A DNA stretch of 64,000 nucleotides from Sipunculus nudus. Taxonomy: Eukaryota; Annelida; Sipuncula; Golfingiida; Sipunculidae. Under the pieces are notes generated by a model. That model was not told the DNA's origin, ran no database searches, and saw nothing but the letters and a program-made list of their open reading frames with translations. Position numbers and translations under genes: made by a program. The stretch is from the NCBI GenBank assembly GCA_026874595.1, contig CM049313.1:38404659-38468658 (forward strand), written 5' to 3'. Below are positions 12,430 to 26,100 of the stretch, in pieces (position 1 is the stretch's first letter; each line of letters opens with the position of its first letter).

Positions 12430-15080
12430 AATATTCGATTTCCATCAAGCGATGTATAGCATCACCTTCCATATATCATAATTCAGACAGCAGTAAACAT
12501 GTTTTATTTCTTTTGCACTGAAATATACATACACTTACAGTACATGTATTTCATAAAAAGGTATTTGTGTTTTATTACTGGGGCACTGTCCTATTCAGAT
12601 GATAAATGCTTTATACACATTGTTGATAGTGTGGTTGTTTTGCAATACAGCCCTTTGATCCCCTGTCACGTGATCAGCCGCAAGCGTTCTGTTTCGTGCA
12701 AACTTTACCCCCGGTTGATGCATCCACGCTGCATTGTATTCCCATATTTCCTTTTTTTTTCATTTCATTGCTGTCTTAATGTCTTTGTCATGTCAAGCGA
12801 CTTCCACCTCGCGGAAGCACCTTCGATAATACTGTGATAAACTGACTTGCCGGCGGTTTTCAGAAGGGTCGCGTTTTATTTAACTACGTGTACAAGCAAA
12901 CAGGATCCTTGTCATGGCTAGATAACGGTTAAATACCTGTTTTGATAATAAATACTAGGTCATTTAATGAAAACATGGTGTTTACAAGGAAATGCGATTT
13001 TTCTGAGCTCCTAAATTCACCAAAGCCGACGAGAAACCTTCGGCAATGGGCCCGTCATAAAACAGTGCCGTATGTGTTTGGTCTGCATATCTTAATATCA
13101 TAAACAGGAACATTCCGATATCTGACGTCTGATAAATGAAGATAATCCCGTGATCCCTTTTTTAATAATTATAATAAAAAAAAAAACCAGAAAATGCCGA
13201 TCCCACCTTGCAGAGACTGTTCCTTTCGTTTATATTCTCGTGTTTATAACATGTGGGGCACACCAACAAAATCTTAACAAAATCCAATAAGGACATCTGG
13301 CGGCAAATAAAACGAACCGTATAGTTTGCAGATGGCAATTTTTGCAACTAGTGACCTTGTATATAGTTAATCATGTAAATCAAATAAATAGTATTCGGTC
13401 CACCTTTCATTGTAAGGTGGTCATAACAAAGGTGACCTCGCCGTTATGAAAATAAATTAATAATTGTTAATGTACACAGCATTTTGAGTGATTTCTGCGC
13501 GTTTTATGATTTGCGAAAACATGCAGCCGAACTGTCTTCGGCAAAGACCGGATTGTCTTTGTGGTTGCTTTTAGCGCTCGATCAAGGTCAATTGTGCATG
13601 ATTAACCTTGCTTTCAGTTACGCATTTAAGCATATTTGGCTAGACGTTTGAGCCAGGCTCTGACCCACGTGCGTGATCAGCCAATGTTAAAAACACATGA
13701 CTCTTGCTTTTTGAAAAGGAAGGTTTCATCCCGATAGGTTTAATAACAAAATCTAATGAAAGGTCCCCATTCAGACGAATGCATGGGGGGGGGGGGGGCG
13801 GGGCGGTGATTCCAGGCCTCAAAATTTGTCTGATACGATTAAAAGAACGTTGCGGTGGCTGAAAAGGTGGGGTACCGACCCCCTGGAATCCCCTTTGGTA
13901 CGCTTATGCAACTAACTAGGTATGCACAGTTCAGTTTCTTTCTTAAGGAACAGTTTCCTTGCCTTTACGCTCCCGAGGCAGCGGAAATCTTGCGCTTCTA
14001 AAGAAGCTACTGATTTTCCCGCTGCCTGCTTTGACCTTTTATGATGCACTTAAACACTAGGTGGCCTGTCTGCTGAGTAAAACTGCGGATGTGCCAAGCA
14101 GCCAACCAGATACTCGACAGGCGTCAGGCTCCGCCCAGAAACCACACGTGGGGCTTTTCTCTCTTAGCCTGTGGCCTGTTTAAACGGTTGCCGGGGCGAA
14201 GAGCTGTCACTCAGAATAAAAAAAGGAACAACATTAGCTCCGTGTATTCCTCGCTTGGCTGGTAAACCGTTTTGTCTTCCAGCACAGGGTCTCATCTGAT
14301 TGTACCAAAATACAGTGCTCCCCTCTGTTGTAGAGATTCAGGATACGAGGTGATAGCAAACAGCGCTTACGATATAGGTAGTAGGCCTACAGGTAAAGCA
14401 CTGTGTAAAGAGCGTACCTTGCCTTCAAACATACTTCAATCAATCGTTCATGTCTTCCTCACATCAACTTATTTTTTAAACGTCCAACAATAGTATCCAG
14501 TCAAGGATCATCGAAAACCTGAAATTCCGTTTCGCAAATGTAAAAATCATCACTGACCAGTTCTTCAAGGTAAACATTTAGGTGTAGGAATTTCTTTCCA
14601 CGAGCACAGCGCAACAAAATAAATATTAACCATATATAACAATATTTGTACATATCTTATTCAGACAGTAACCCACTTAAAATCTATATTTTCTATTATT
14701 TTTTAGAATAAAAAAATGAGCCAACATTCCTCATCACAGTTAATTATTCTTCCCAACCCCGGTAAAAAAAGCCGGGAAACCGGGATTATCAGCTAGTATT
14801 TTATATGGCGACTGCATGCACGATATTGATCTTTGGCTCAGTGTCTTCTGTTGAATAATTTTGTTGGAGAAATGTTTATGATTCCGATAAATGATAGTTT
14901 CTGAAATACTGAGTGAAACGAACTGTAGCTTGAGAGACGTAAATTCGCAAAGAAAATACTGTTTATGGCCATTTTCTCATTTCTCCAATCCATTGGTAAG
15001 GGCAGTTAATGAATGTGCATGATTAATTAATTACAATAATAAAAGACGATATACTACGATGCCGAAGCAAAAATACTGCA
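12430..15080. other. Stretch without recognisable gene
   Basis: No exon or repeat family recognised except a compact hairpin at 13976-14027 and a G-run at about 13786-13803. Confidence 0.45.
13976..14027. other. Compact imperfect hairpin
   Basis: AGGCAGCGG pairs with CCGCTGCCT, AAATC with GATTT, and GCTTCT with AGAAGC around an AA turn. This makes a roughly 52-base stem-loop with small bulges. It could be a small-RNA precursor or a chance or relic inverted repeat. Confidence 0.5.
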
Positions 15081-15091
15081 CTTAACACTAA

Positions 15092-15179
<88 letters not shown>

Positions 15180-15180
15180 T
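15092..15180. repeat. (TA)n microsatellite
   Basis: About 85 bases of nearly pure TA. Confidence 0.95.
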
Positions 15181-15269
15181 AATTACAGGTTTGTAGCTAC
15201 GCATGTATATATACTATAGTGTAAATCTATGTATATATAACAGCTGACGAGCAAAATGTATACAGAGCA

Positions 15270-15274
<5 letters not shown>

Positions 15275-15302
<28 letters not shown>
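15275..15302. repeat. (CT)n/(CA)n compound microsatellite
   Basis: A short CT run passes into about 12 CA units. Confidence 0.9.
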
Positions 15303-16634
15303 TACACGATCTTTGTTTTTTTCTAGTTATTTTTTACTCCTCATATATTTTGTAAAATTTCTGACATTATAATCTTGCCAATTGATTTACATAAAATGTT
15401 TATGGGTTAATGGGTAACCTACGTGGTAGCGGGCTTGTCAGAGCAAAGGTCTAACCCTCAGTTATATAAAAGTTTTGAATTCTAGCTATCTGTGACCTAC
15501 TCACCTTGACCAGTTATACAAACTTTGAATTAACCCAAAATACGTGAAACCCAAAACTTTGAACGATAAATCAAATTTATTACTAACACGCATTTGAAGA
15601 TAAAGGAACACTGAAATAATAAGTGTGGACCTTATCAACAGCAGTTAACAACTTTACTCTCTAATATTTCCGCTGCGGTTTACTATATTATAAAAATAAA
15701 TTAAAATAATGATAAGTCCAGCGCTCTGGTTTATAAACCGGTCATCAGGTTTAGCAAAGCAGACCACAAGTGATCTCAAGGATAACTGCCAGGGTCATTG
15801 AGAATCCGATTCCCCGGGAAAATCATTCTGAAGAGAGACGACGATATTAAAGACATGAAACACAGCAAATTGATCTCTCTTGCATTTCTTTTTAAATGAG
15901 CTTCTATTCATAAACCCATACATATATGCAATGTTACATGATGATTTTTCAAACAATGTTTTCCAAGTTATATTATTATGCCTGTGTGTCTTTTTATTCA
16001 TTTTTACAATATTTATAGATATACATTTCGATTTTTCAAGCTGCATTTTAAGTCATGGTGATAAACAGTAATATAGACTATACTATCTGGCAGTTCTTGC
16101 TCAAGCCTGGTCGACTAAAACAATTAATACCTGCTTTTCAGGTTACATTTTATATTATATAGAGGGACAATATAGAGTTCTCTATATATAATATCAAAAT
16201 AATTGTTTTGGCATTGGATTCAGGAATAGGCCTACATTAATAACAGTAATTAACGCTTAACGCCTGTGTATGATAACGATATGAAAACTTCTGTTTATAT
16301 ATCTTATCTTGCTCTGTTTACACATGTGTCAAGAATGTCAGTTTCCGGTCCTGGTTGCGTCATCGGTTTATCATGTTTTGTGCCTTTCCTGCCACGGAAC
16401 ATGATAAATCAGATTTATTGTTGCAGGGCATTAACACTTTATGACGTTGTTACAACATGTGGTATCAATGTTACCACGGTTAATATGGGGATTAACATCA
16501 TTGTGTTTACAGTGTGGGTGCGGGTCAAGGTCACTGGACGGAAGAAAAACAAACGTTAAACTGGGTGACTAATCTACAGATGACGACAAGATAATCTTAA
16601 TTTGACTGGCGAGTGCGTCAGTGCCACAGAATGA

Positions 16635-16648
16635 CGCAAGAGGGCGCC
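16635..16648 (+). promoter_or_regulatory. CTCF-like motif
   Basis: CGCAAGAGGGCGCC resembles the CTCF core. Third such site in the gene-free left arm. Confidence 0.3.
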
Positions 16649-17492
16649 TTGCCGATAATCGGAAACACATGCCGTCTGCTTAGTGTGTTGTTGGCGACCC
16701 TGTTACTGTAGCATTTCTTGAAACAGGACAGGCCTTACATACAGGCATTTCCTCGTATAAATAATTTTAGGTATCAATTCTGCATAGCGTGCTGAAATTG
16801 AAAGTGTTTTTTCTATGTTTTTTATATCATTCGATGTAAAGTGTTCTTCTACATTGGAAATCTGTAAGGCTGTTGAATAAGAGAGTCCTTGGGAATAAAA
16901 AAAATAAATAAACGCTACGAACCAATAGAGTACGTAAATCGGTTTATACAGAGTTCTTAAAACCTGAATGAATAGTGAGCAATGATTCCCAGAAGCCTTT
17001 AAAAAATTTTCAACAGATAAAAGAGCAAAAAAAAAAAAAAAAAAAAGACATGCACGCATACATACAGATGAAATAGGAATTAATATTTCATTTTAATATG
17101 AGCACTTTCTTTTCGTGAACCCTTAAATTATGAAATAAGAAGGGGTAGACCGGATCTAACCAGCCCCCTCAATATCGGCAACACGATATAGGTTTTGATT
17201 ATTGTGACCAAAAGAGGGGAGAAGCTTAAAAAAGATAGAGAAGATATAACTGTCCAAAAGCTGTAATTTTGTAGATGCCACTTCAAACTAAACAAACAGT
17301 AACCTAGCGCTTCTTTGACCAGAGACCGCTTGGCCCAGAAGCTGTGCACAGGATTAAACCGCAGGAATTCGGGAGGTGGGTGGGTAAACTAAATATTATT
17401 ACGAAGTTCATATATTTGCTAATAAGGACTGCACCATTTTCTCTTACATTTTAACTGTCATAAATGCAAATTAAAATGTTTGTTAAACACAA

Positions 17493-17501
17493 TTATATAT
17501 A

Positions 17502-17570
<69 letters not shown>
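17493..17570. repeat. (TA)n microsatellite
   Basis: Nearly pure TA with one interruption near 17504. Confidence 0.95.
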
Positions 17571-17572
<2 letters not shown>

Positions 17573-18966
17573 TTTCATTTGTTTTTTAACCGGAAACTGT
17601 TTCGTTGACCCCACCATCCCATTCCGTTTAATAACGTCACCTATATGCCACAAGTTAAAATCAAAGAGACGTGCAAGGCGGATTTATTCTGAACTTTTCA
17701 CAGAGAAATCCTGTAAATCTGTGAAACCGCAACAGGTTATTCCGTTTTTTAACGTCCCACCATCCCAAGCAAAAGCGAGGTGAACGAGTCTCGATGCACT
17801 CCCCATACAGGACTTATAATGTACATTGTAAATTCATGCAGTGCATTTAATATTCGCCAGCAGTAAACCTCAAAATGATTGTTCCGTACAACACACATAT
17901 ATTCGTTTATTCATGTACTTGAAGACCCCAGATTAAATCACTTTTGAACAATGAATATTAGCGCTGAGAAAATATAATGAAAAAAAAATCTTGAGTCTAA
18001 TTATGCATGCAAATCCAACATGATTATATAAAGAGTGGCAATAATATATCAATGCAGCAACAAAATATAAGAATTGGGTGGTATAAACAGATTGATGAAC
18101 AGTTTTGATGAAACTCTTTTAAGTTATAACCCTTGGAAACTCATGTAGGTCAAGAATTAATGTTAGACATTATTAAATCATTATCGTTTCAGTCGTTTTA
18201 AGGTTTGCATTCTTATAAATTTCATGATCATTTGTCAAGGCCCACAAAAAGTTTCAAAAGTCAAAGGCCAAGAACAAAAATCAGGGAAATTATTCATGAA
18301 CGGTTCTTGAGATAATGCGCTAGCCAGAGCGTGAGAAACGGGTGCATGTAACACCATTTACACGAGTCCTATATAGGCTAGAGTCAAACAGCCAATATAT
18401 AATAGTGAAACGATCTGTCGGACCAATTGATTATCGGACAAATCAGCAGACAAACCAAAGAGGGAAACAGAATGACTGACTTAAAGACAACCAATAAAAA
18501 TATTTTCCAGTCTCACTGGCGACACCTGGTAACCACGACGAACACTGAGTGTTCGGGTCTGTTAAATGGAAAAGAAAAATAATATTTTGTTTTATATCAG
18601 ATGATAAAAATGACCAAAAAAAATACTTTTATCTTTAACGGAGAGGCTCCTGTTGTAACCGGTGTGGAGAATCAGGTCTGCCTGCATGGTTACATGTCCT
18701 TCATGACCCTGACACAGCAGACTACCATTACAAGGCGTGCGCAGTTAAAATAAAAAATATAATATATGGCCACGAAACACGAATTTTAAACGGAATATCA
18801 TACTTGATGTCCCGTCTGCATGTTGAATCCTTATGTCAGCCTTGGCATAACCTACAAGATATGGTTCAAAGAGCTGGAAAGGTATCTATACATTTAAATT
18901 TAGTATTAGAGATTTTTCATTTTTATCCATTCTTTCATAGTGCTCTACCGTACGGGGAGCATTAAT

Positions 18967-19195
18967 AATATTATACTATGTGTATAGTTAGCTTGATTTC
19001 ATGATGTACTACAGTACTGTATCGTGGGTTCATGCAGCTTGCTAGCCCGGCCCACTCCTCAGGTACGAACTCAAATGGACTAAATTCACACATTGTCATT
19101 TCAGTTTGTACCTGAGGAGTGGGCCGGCTAGCAAGCTGAACCCACGAAACAGTACTGTAGTACATCATGAAATCAAGCTAACTATACACATAGTA

Positions 19196-19202
<7 letters not shown>
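18967..19202. repeat. Long near-perfect inverted repeat (hairpin or fold-back MITE)
   Basis: The left arm 18967-19077 and right arm 19097-19202 are reverse complements with only a few mismatches and short indels (for example CATGCAGCTTGC against CAGCTTGC). They leave a loop of about 20 bases. The right arm runs directly into a (TA)n tract (19201-19252). It has no coding resemblance. Confidence 0.85.

Positions 19203-19252
<50 letters not shown>
19201..19252. repeat. (TA)n microsatellite
   Basis: About 50 bases of TA abutting the long hairpin. Confidence 0.95.
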
Positions 19253-19254
<2 letters not shown>

Positions 19255-19259
19255 TTATT

Positions 19260-20530
19260 ATACACAGATAAAATAAAACTCTTGATAAATCACTGAATAT
19301 GGACCTTATATTCTTATAAATATTATTATATAGTCTTATAAATATAGACCTACTAACTGCGGGGTATAGAAAACATAGTGTAACATACTGGAAACCTCAG
19401 TTAAATTGATGAAGCTACGAAATTGCCCATCGACATTTCTAATATTAGCAATAGGACCCTAAGAAGCAAGGTCTCTGCTCAACAGAGCTTGTCACCTGGG
19501 CACCTGGCTCCAAGGGTTGATTCTGAAGGGCAGTTTATACTCAGGCCTGACGTTATGATCTGTTAAATATTACCCTCGACTTAAACATTTCGTTTCTTGC
19601 TGTAATCGAATAGGCCCTATTAGGTAAAGTCTGTCATGCAATTAATATAAATCTTGCTGGACTATGCCTTCTATATATATATGCACTGGCGTAACCCCGG
19701 ATATCCTGTCTGCAAAAAGAAGGGTCAAATTGTCCGTGAGCGCGAAACACGTTATACAGTAACTGATATAACCACCAGGAAAGCCGTTCACAGCAGGCAT
19801 GTCATGTGGCCTGACGTGACATTCTCCATGTTACATTCCTGACAAGGTTCTTTACTTAGGCCCTCTAGAAAATATTTAAAAGAAATATCCTGTCTTGGTT
19901 CAAGAAAACACGGTTCTCCCAGAATTATAGGTTTGCTTTGATTTATAAGTGGACGTTTTCAGTATTTGTGAACAAATAATACAAAGGACCGTGAATAAAT
20001 GAATACAATGAAATCAATAAATGATATAAAATACAAATACAATTTAATCCGTGTTCATATACGCCACTTCAATGAGTTGTACTGTCTCAGCATTAAGCAA
20101 TATGGTACGTTGAATACCCTTCCCCAAATTGACTCCAACATCGAATTCAACAAACGGCATTCAATACACTTCGTGTTCATAGTGCGTCAGAAAAAAAGCG
20201 TAAAACGATGTGCGGTACCGAGTTCAGTGAATAGGCCTACGGTTAGAGTGTGAACACAGCTCTTTATTTTTCATTTCGGCGGATAAATATTAGGCTATCG
20301 AAAATAATTTGACATAAGACTGTTTCCCCTTATTCCACAAAATACCAGCCTGTATTATTTTATAGTATTAAAGTGAATTTTTATAAAAATTAAATTGAAA
20401 ATACCACCTAAAGACTACTTATAGCTCCAAATGATAACAAATTATTGTTAACTGACATCAACCAAATCAATTTGTAGATTATTGATAAACCCTCACTACT
20501 TTGGGGCTAGGTTACCATCACGCCAATATA
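19260..20530. other. Stretch without recognisable gene
   Basis: No coding similarity, RNA gene or repeat recognised. Confidence 0.4.
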
Positions 20531-20536
20531 TGATTA

Positions 20537-20732
20537 CAGCGGCAGATCCAGGATTTCGGAAATGGGACAGTCCAGCCCAGGAAGACATAAAGAAAACCTA
20601 AAAAAAATGGTCCTCTGGTCTTGGAAGGAGGGGGTCCAATTCGCAAAAATTGAAACCCTTAAAAAAATTGTTGGGGGGGGGGGGGATGGTCCTGACCCCC
20701 TTGACCCCCCCCCCCCCCCTGATCCGCCACTG
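20537..20732. mobile_element. hAT-like MITE (196 bp)
   Basis: Starts CAGCGGCAGATCCAGGAT and ends CTGATCCGCCACTG; the ends are imperfect inverted repeats of the CAGTGGCGGATCC type common to animal hAT MITEs. It contains a G-run and a C-run that would pair. The flanks (TATGATTA and AATTATAT) are similar but not an identical 8-base duplication. Confidence 0.7.
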
Positions 20733-20932
20733 AATTATATGATTTATTTCCGGAGATGGTTGAGCAGTTCCTTCGAAACTTGTTAATTATTTTCGAGTGG
20801 GCACGTTAACACAAACAGTATTAACAAAAAGCATTACTTAAAATGTTTTGACCATCAATAACAAAAATTTATTGTATATCGAGAAAGATACCCATTCTTT
20901 CAATTAATAGGCCTAATATAACTGTTTTCTTA

Positions 20933-21299
20933 GGCAAAAAAAATAAAATAAAATAAATAAATGAATAAAAAATAAAAAGGTTTGGTTCTCAGGCACTTTT
21001 TTTTCAGAAATCTCCTCGGGCGGGCGGTATTTTATTTTCTACCTTTTTGTATTTTTTTTTTGTATAAAAATGTCATATGATCATGGAAAAGCATGAAAAT
21101 AACAGTTTTTTTTTTTGCTTAAGAGGTAAAGGCACCATATAAAAAAGGCTATCGTATCAAAATTGTATTATTTTATCTTCTTGAAAGATGAAAATCAAAA
21201 TAAAATGTTTGATGCGGGGGGGGGGGGGGTTAAAAATGACGCTTGCGGTGCCTGAGAACCATACCTTTTATTTTATTTATTTATTTTTTATTTTTTGCC
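20933..21299. mobile_element. PIF/Harbinger-like MITE (367 bp)
   Basis: TTA target duplications (20930-20932 and 21300-21302) flank ends starting GGCAAAAA. Inverted arms of about 60 bases are A/T-rich and end in GGTTTGGTTCTCAGGCAC (20980-20997), mirrored as GTGCCTGAGAACCATACC (21250-21267). The TTA duplication with a GG start is the Harbinger pattern. It lies about 0.75 kb upstream of the A2M-family promoter. Confidence 0.72.
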
Positions 21300-21302
21300 T
21301 TA

Positions 21303-22022
21303 CTTGAGTGACACAGGTCTATCGGAGGTGCTTGGTTGCAGTATATTTGCTCAGAAAAAAATATTTTCCTTTATCTTCCTATTAATATTAAGCACTGTAA
21401 ATGCACACAATTAGAACTTCGAAAAAAAATAACAGCACTTAAATAATCATCACCTCACAAATCCTATACACGTACTTGGGTCAGCTACAAAAACATTTTC
21501 GATCTTTAATTAAAAATCCTAATCAAATAAAACTCAGTTCAATGAAGTGAAGCCCATCCCTCTGTACTTTTTTTTATTGGAAAACAGTCCACCTTTAAGC
21601 AACTTGTGCGCAGACAGAAAGTCAGCGAGACAAAATGAATTAACTAACGAAATGAAAATTTAACAGAATCGCCGGTCCGGTTTTACCCTAGGAAAAAAAT
21701 TGAAGAATATGCCTATCGCCCGAATTTAAATTGGTAAAATTTCATGGACACACATTTAGCTTCAATCTGCATGTAAACAAATTGAGTTTTTATAATTTTT
21801 GTCATAATTGTCCTTGGAACAGTTTTTTTTTTATTAATTTTGTGGGCGTGGCCTCGCCTCGTACAATATTTGAGGCCGTACAAAACTTACTGGAAGTCAA
21901 TTGAACATCGATGAAACTACCTAACCCGAATTCAGTGAATGCAGCCCGCGCCTTCGGGCAGTAGCTGTTTGGGGTGCGCTGACATCCGATACTTGTAGCA
22001 AGTGAACATCCGTCTGGAGCAG
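21303..22022. other. Proximal upstream region of the A2M-family gene
   Basis: No repeat recognised. GC-richer from 21840 with GGGCGTGGC near 21844. No convincing NF-kB consensus was found by eye. Confidence 0.4.
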
Positions 22023-22028
22023 TATAAA
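22023..22028 (+). promoter_or_regulatory. Putative TATA box of the A2M-family gene
   Basis: TATAAA lies 55-61 bases upstream of the start codon, so a transcription start about 30 bases further on (near 22050-22060) would give a 5' UTR of roughly 25-35 bases. A GC/KLF-like GGGCGTGGC sits upstream near 21844. The start codon context is good (A at -3, G at +4). Inferred from position only; a further non-coding 5' exon cannot be excluded. Confidence 0.5.
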
Positions 22029-22083
22029 CAGACCCCGTCACCCAGCAGCCACTAGACTGTCACATAGGACAGCAACAAGTAAC

Positions 22084-22154
22084 ATGGCCGGCTTCAGCCC
22101 TCTCCTGGTAGCAGTACTGATAGCGGTATGTGTCCAGCTGGGCGCCAGTAGAAG
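22084..22154 (+). CDS. Exon 1: start codon and signal peptide
   Basis: Encodes residues 1-24 with the last codon split (phase 2). MAGFSP is followed by a hydrophobic core (LLVAVLIAVCVQL) and a small-residue cleavage region GAS. The donor is AAG|GTATGT. The split AGG codon is completed exactly by exon 2, which supports this start although 11.4 kb separate the two. Confidence 0.88.
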
Positions 22155-23027
22155 GTATGTCATTTACAGAAATCTCAGCCAAGAGTACTCTCAGCCATTC
22201 CGCTTGTGCCAGATAGATGCACACGTAGGCTTATCTTGTACGAATTGTTTAATTTCTTAATTTATGAACCACAATGTTCAAATAATAGTTAGCTTTACCA
22301 AGAATTCTCTGATATTAAATTTGTTGTGTCTGTTTTCCAAGAATGTATTTTATACTATATTTAGGTGTTTCAATAAATTATATTATAAATAAAATTATGA
22401 ATAAATTGATGACTTGTTGGGTATTTTTCTTTATTAAATATCTTTATTAGTCTATCAGGTGAGCAGAAAGAACAGTTTTTTTTTTAAAATTAATATGTCT
22501 TCTTATCTTTAATTTATATAATGTTGTTAATTTTATATTGTTATTCATATCTTGGTCATTTTTAAGAATTTCAAGTCAATAATTTGGCTGTCCTTCCATC
22601 CAGTCTGTTTCTTTCGCCAAATTTCTTGAAAACCCCTGCTGCTTTCTTCACCATAATTTTCAGTCATATAAATTTATGATTATGTCCTGTAGTTGTTTTA
22701 AACTTTGTTGAACCACCTTTTGAGATCTAAACTGCATGATCTTTTCCTATTTTCTCCAGGTTAGTTAGAATATATAAGAAAACTCTTGTCTTCAAATCAT
22801 ATATGAGGATTTCTGAGATCAAGGGAAACTAGATTTCTTGTCATGGGACAGTCAGAGATCACCTTGTCACAACCATGGTAACCACTTATATCGGATAACA
22901 GCTGTGATAAGGAAAGATACACTTATAAATATAATTTATGCAGGAAAACTTTAGAAAAGTTACATTTACTAATAAATTCATACCTAGCTAAGTTTACAAT
23001 TAACACATGTAGGTTTTTAAATTATAA

Positions 23028-23105
<78 letters not shown>

Positions 23106-26100
23106 TTAGTATTTAAGTTTACTTATCAATTGAGATAATATGCTTATTTTTGGTCAGATATTTCATAATCTTAGACAGCTGATTAATTCAGATTATTGGT
23201 CAGCAGAGATCAACCGTTTTTCAGTGATGATTGATCATGAAATTACAACCATGTTTCCCAACATTATAGAAGGAGATTGTGTCAGCCTCAAGTTAAAGCA
23301 TTAATTACTACTTTTGCTGTTGATCATGATTAACAACCACCTAGGAGTGTGTCAGGGCACAGACACTGGCAGCTGACCTCTGCTTGTTGCTGATATAAGC
23401 CAGCCTGTTCCCATCTTCTTTCTAGTTTATAAGATTATGTTGGGTAATTTTGCCTTTTGTTTTCTTGCTTTATTCACAATGTTACTGCACTGGTGTTCAG
23501 CTGAAAAAAAACAGCTACTTTTACATTGTGTTAGTAAGAATAGCAGCGGATTCAATGGGTGGATTCAGAGAGAATTCTTTGCATAGAGTTGTAGACATAC
23601 ATACATTGCTACAGTAGTGGATTTGGGGGATGGGGGGATGGGTCTGAACCCCCATCCTTTTTTTCAAGAGTTTCATTTAAGTTTTTGCAGCCTGGACCTT
23701 CCCTCTTGCCAGGAGCTAACATTCTTTTTAAGGTTTTCTGAACACTCTTTCTTGGTTTGATCACCCTTTTCCAGAATACCTGGCTCTGCCCATGTAGCAA
23801 CACAAAGGATTGATTTATTAGATTCATCTGATCTGTCGTTTGACCATTAGCCGATAATTACAGCTTGAGAGAAAGATACCATTCAATTCAAGTTGTTTGG
23901 TATAATAGGCATCCCCTTTCACACCCACTAACTCCTGGTATGATATGCTGATAACAGTACATTAGTCACCCTATAGCCTGACCATAATCATAGTGAATGT
24001 GTGTGCAGGGCAAACTTGTGCCTGATGGCAACAAAGATAACAAGAATCCGGGGTAAAAAAAAAAACATAATATGTTAATGTCATATAAAGAATATTGTTA
24101 ATTAACATAATCATTTCAGGAATCCTTCATACACAGGTTTTGTTTATGAAATTCATTAACAGTGTAAATCATGTGAGTGAAAAAAATTTGCCACCTCTGC
24201 CTGTTCATATGATTCCCAGTAATTCCACTGGGAAATTAACAATTCTGCTCACAATAGGTTTCTGATGCAAAATAGCAAAATTAAAACAAAAATTGTCAAA
24301 GGAGTCACCTTGCAATGTTTCTGAATATCTCTGTCACAAGGAATATGCAGCCTGGATTAAAGTGGGGCATGTTCTCAGTGCCAAAATGTGAGTCAGAATG
24401 AGCTAAATAAGTTAATTTACGATAATTCTTAAACCTGAGCTAATCAGCAGCATGCATTAGTAAAATTCTTTCAAAATCAGCAGCATGCATTATTAAAATT
24501 CTTTCAAAATCAATTTCTTTTAAAATATTATGGAAGAATACATTTGTGGTTTATTCTTGTCAACCAAATCCACACAGATGATATCTATACGCAGTTCATC
24601 TTTTTAGGGTAAGCCATGTTATAGGATCTTGTGGTTTGTGGGATTGTGTTAGTATTTGTGGCATTTAGCTTGTAAACTGTGTCATATGTTGGCACATGGA
24701 TACATCCTATTTTCAATATTTGCTGGGATAACAATATTTTCAGGAGCATTAAAGATAATACTGAAGGAGCACAAATAAACTAACTGTGATTTCACAAGTC
24801 AATCTGATAGCGTATTAACTTGCATTGACAAAAATTTCATAGTTTTGCAGGTGCAATTTGAAGAAAATAAAAATAGATAACTAGTTCTTCAAAATTGTAA
24901 GTAACAGCTGACCCTGGATCGTGGTCCCTTCTATTTCTTGTAGCTGAATTTCTCCAAGATATTTTGCATTTACTTTTTTAAAGATATTAGGAAGCATGTA
25001 GCCTGAACAATAACAAGAATACAGGACTGGAGGCATTGTATTTCTGACTGAATGGCAGCCTGGTAATAAAACTTAAGTGGGAAAACTTTCTTTTCCTCTT
25101 AGAATAATTTACAAGGAACATGCTGTAAGCAAGGGATATTATTTTAACATATTCTCATTTTATGGGAACAGGAAATGTTTGATGTAATGCCATTATTATG
25201 ACCAGATTATTTTGTGGATAGTCAGCTAACAAAAGGTAAAAGTATAATTATTTTTCATTCATGTCACACACTTTTAATATTAAAAGGTTTATGGGAATTA
25301 AGGAAGTGATCTACTGAGCCATTTGTTTTGCAGTTAGTTTCATAAGATTTTAAAGAAATACTTTCTCAGAATGCAGAGCTAAGACAAATCCATCAGTTTT
25401 AATATTGCAAAAAGCTAAAAAATGTGCATTTCCTGTCAGTACTGAAATTCCCCACAAGTAACAGCACAATGGTAGTTCCATTAAAATTGCTAGCAGAAAG
25501 GTTTACGAAAAGATGAAATGTATTTGTTCCTGAGTATTTACTTGAGCAGTATTTTCTCAGTATTGACTTGGATAAAAGCCTGCCTGTCTGCAAAAATCAT
25601 GTACCATAATCCAGTATATTCAAGTTATATAGAAGTAAATTGAACATATAGTAGAACGCCTGCTAACGGCCACGCCTCAATAACGGTCAATACATCTATA
25701 ACAGTAAGATTTTCCAGTCCTGAATTTTCTATCGTTTTATTTCATAATCATTTGTTGTCAATTCAGGTCACTACTCTATTCCGTATTACGGCCAGGTCTC
25801 TTGGTCCCACAGGCCAGGAAATGCCTCAATTACAGTCAGGGGCAGTGACTTGGTGACATGGGATCAGCAAATCGAGCGGCCACTTCTGACCTCAATATCA
25901 TTACACAAGTGTCTGCTTTCAGATATTCTGTCTGTTAATGAGTGCCTTGATAAAGGTTACCACTCAACCTTGACTGAGTTGTTTGACATGTAGCACTTCC
26001 CAACTCAGCCTCATTAGTATGCACAATAGTATTTTACACAGGTGGGAAGCTGCGTGTATGTTTGGGAATCAGTTGTGTGAGCAAAATCTTAATCAGGGTG

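Larger units (their letters stand above)
15310..18950. other. Stretch without recognisable gene
   Basis: Holds a (TA)n microsatellite (17493-17570), an A20+ tract (17027-17046) and a CTCF-like motif (16635-16648). Small open frames show no family resemblance. Confidence 0.45.

Noticed and set aside
18971-19168. Open frame of 65 codons
   Set aside because: It covers the two arms of the long hairpin; the reading frame is a by-product of the inverted repeat.
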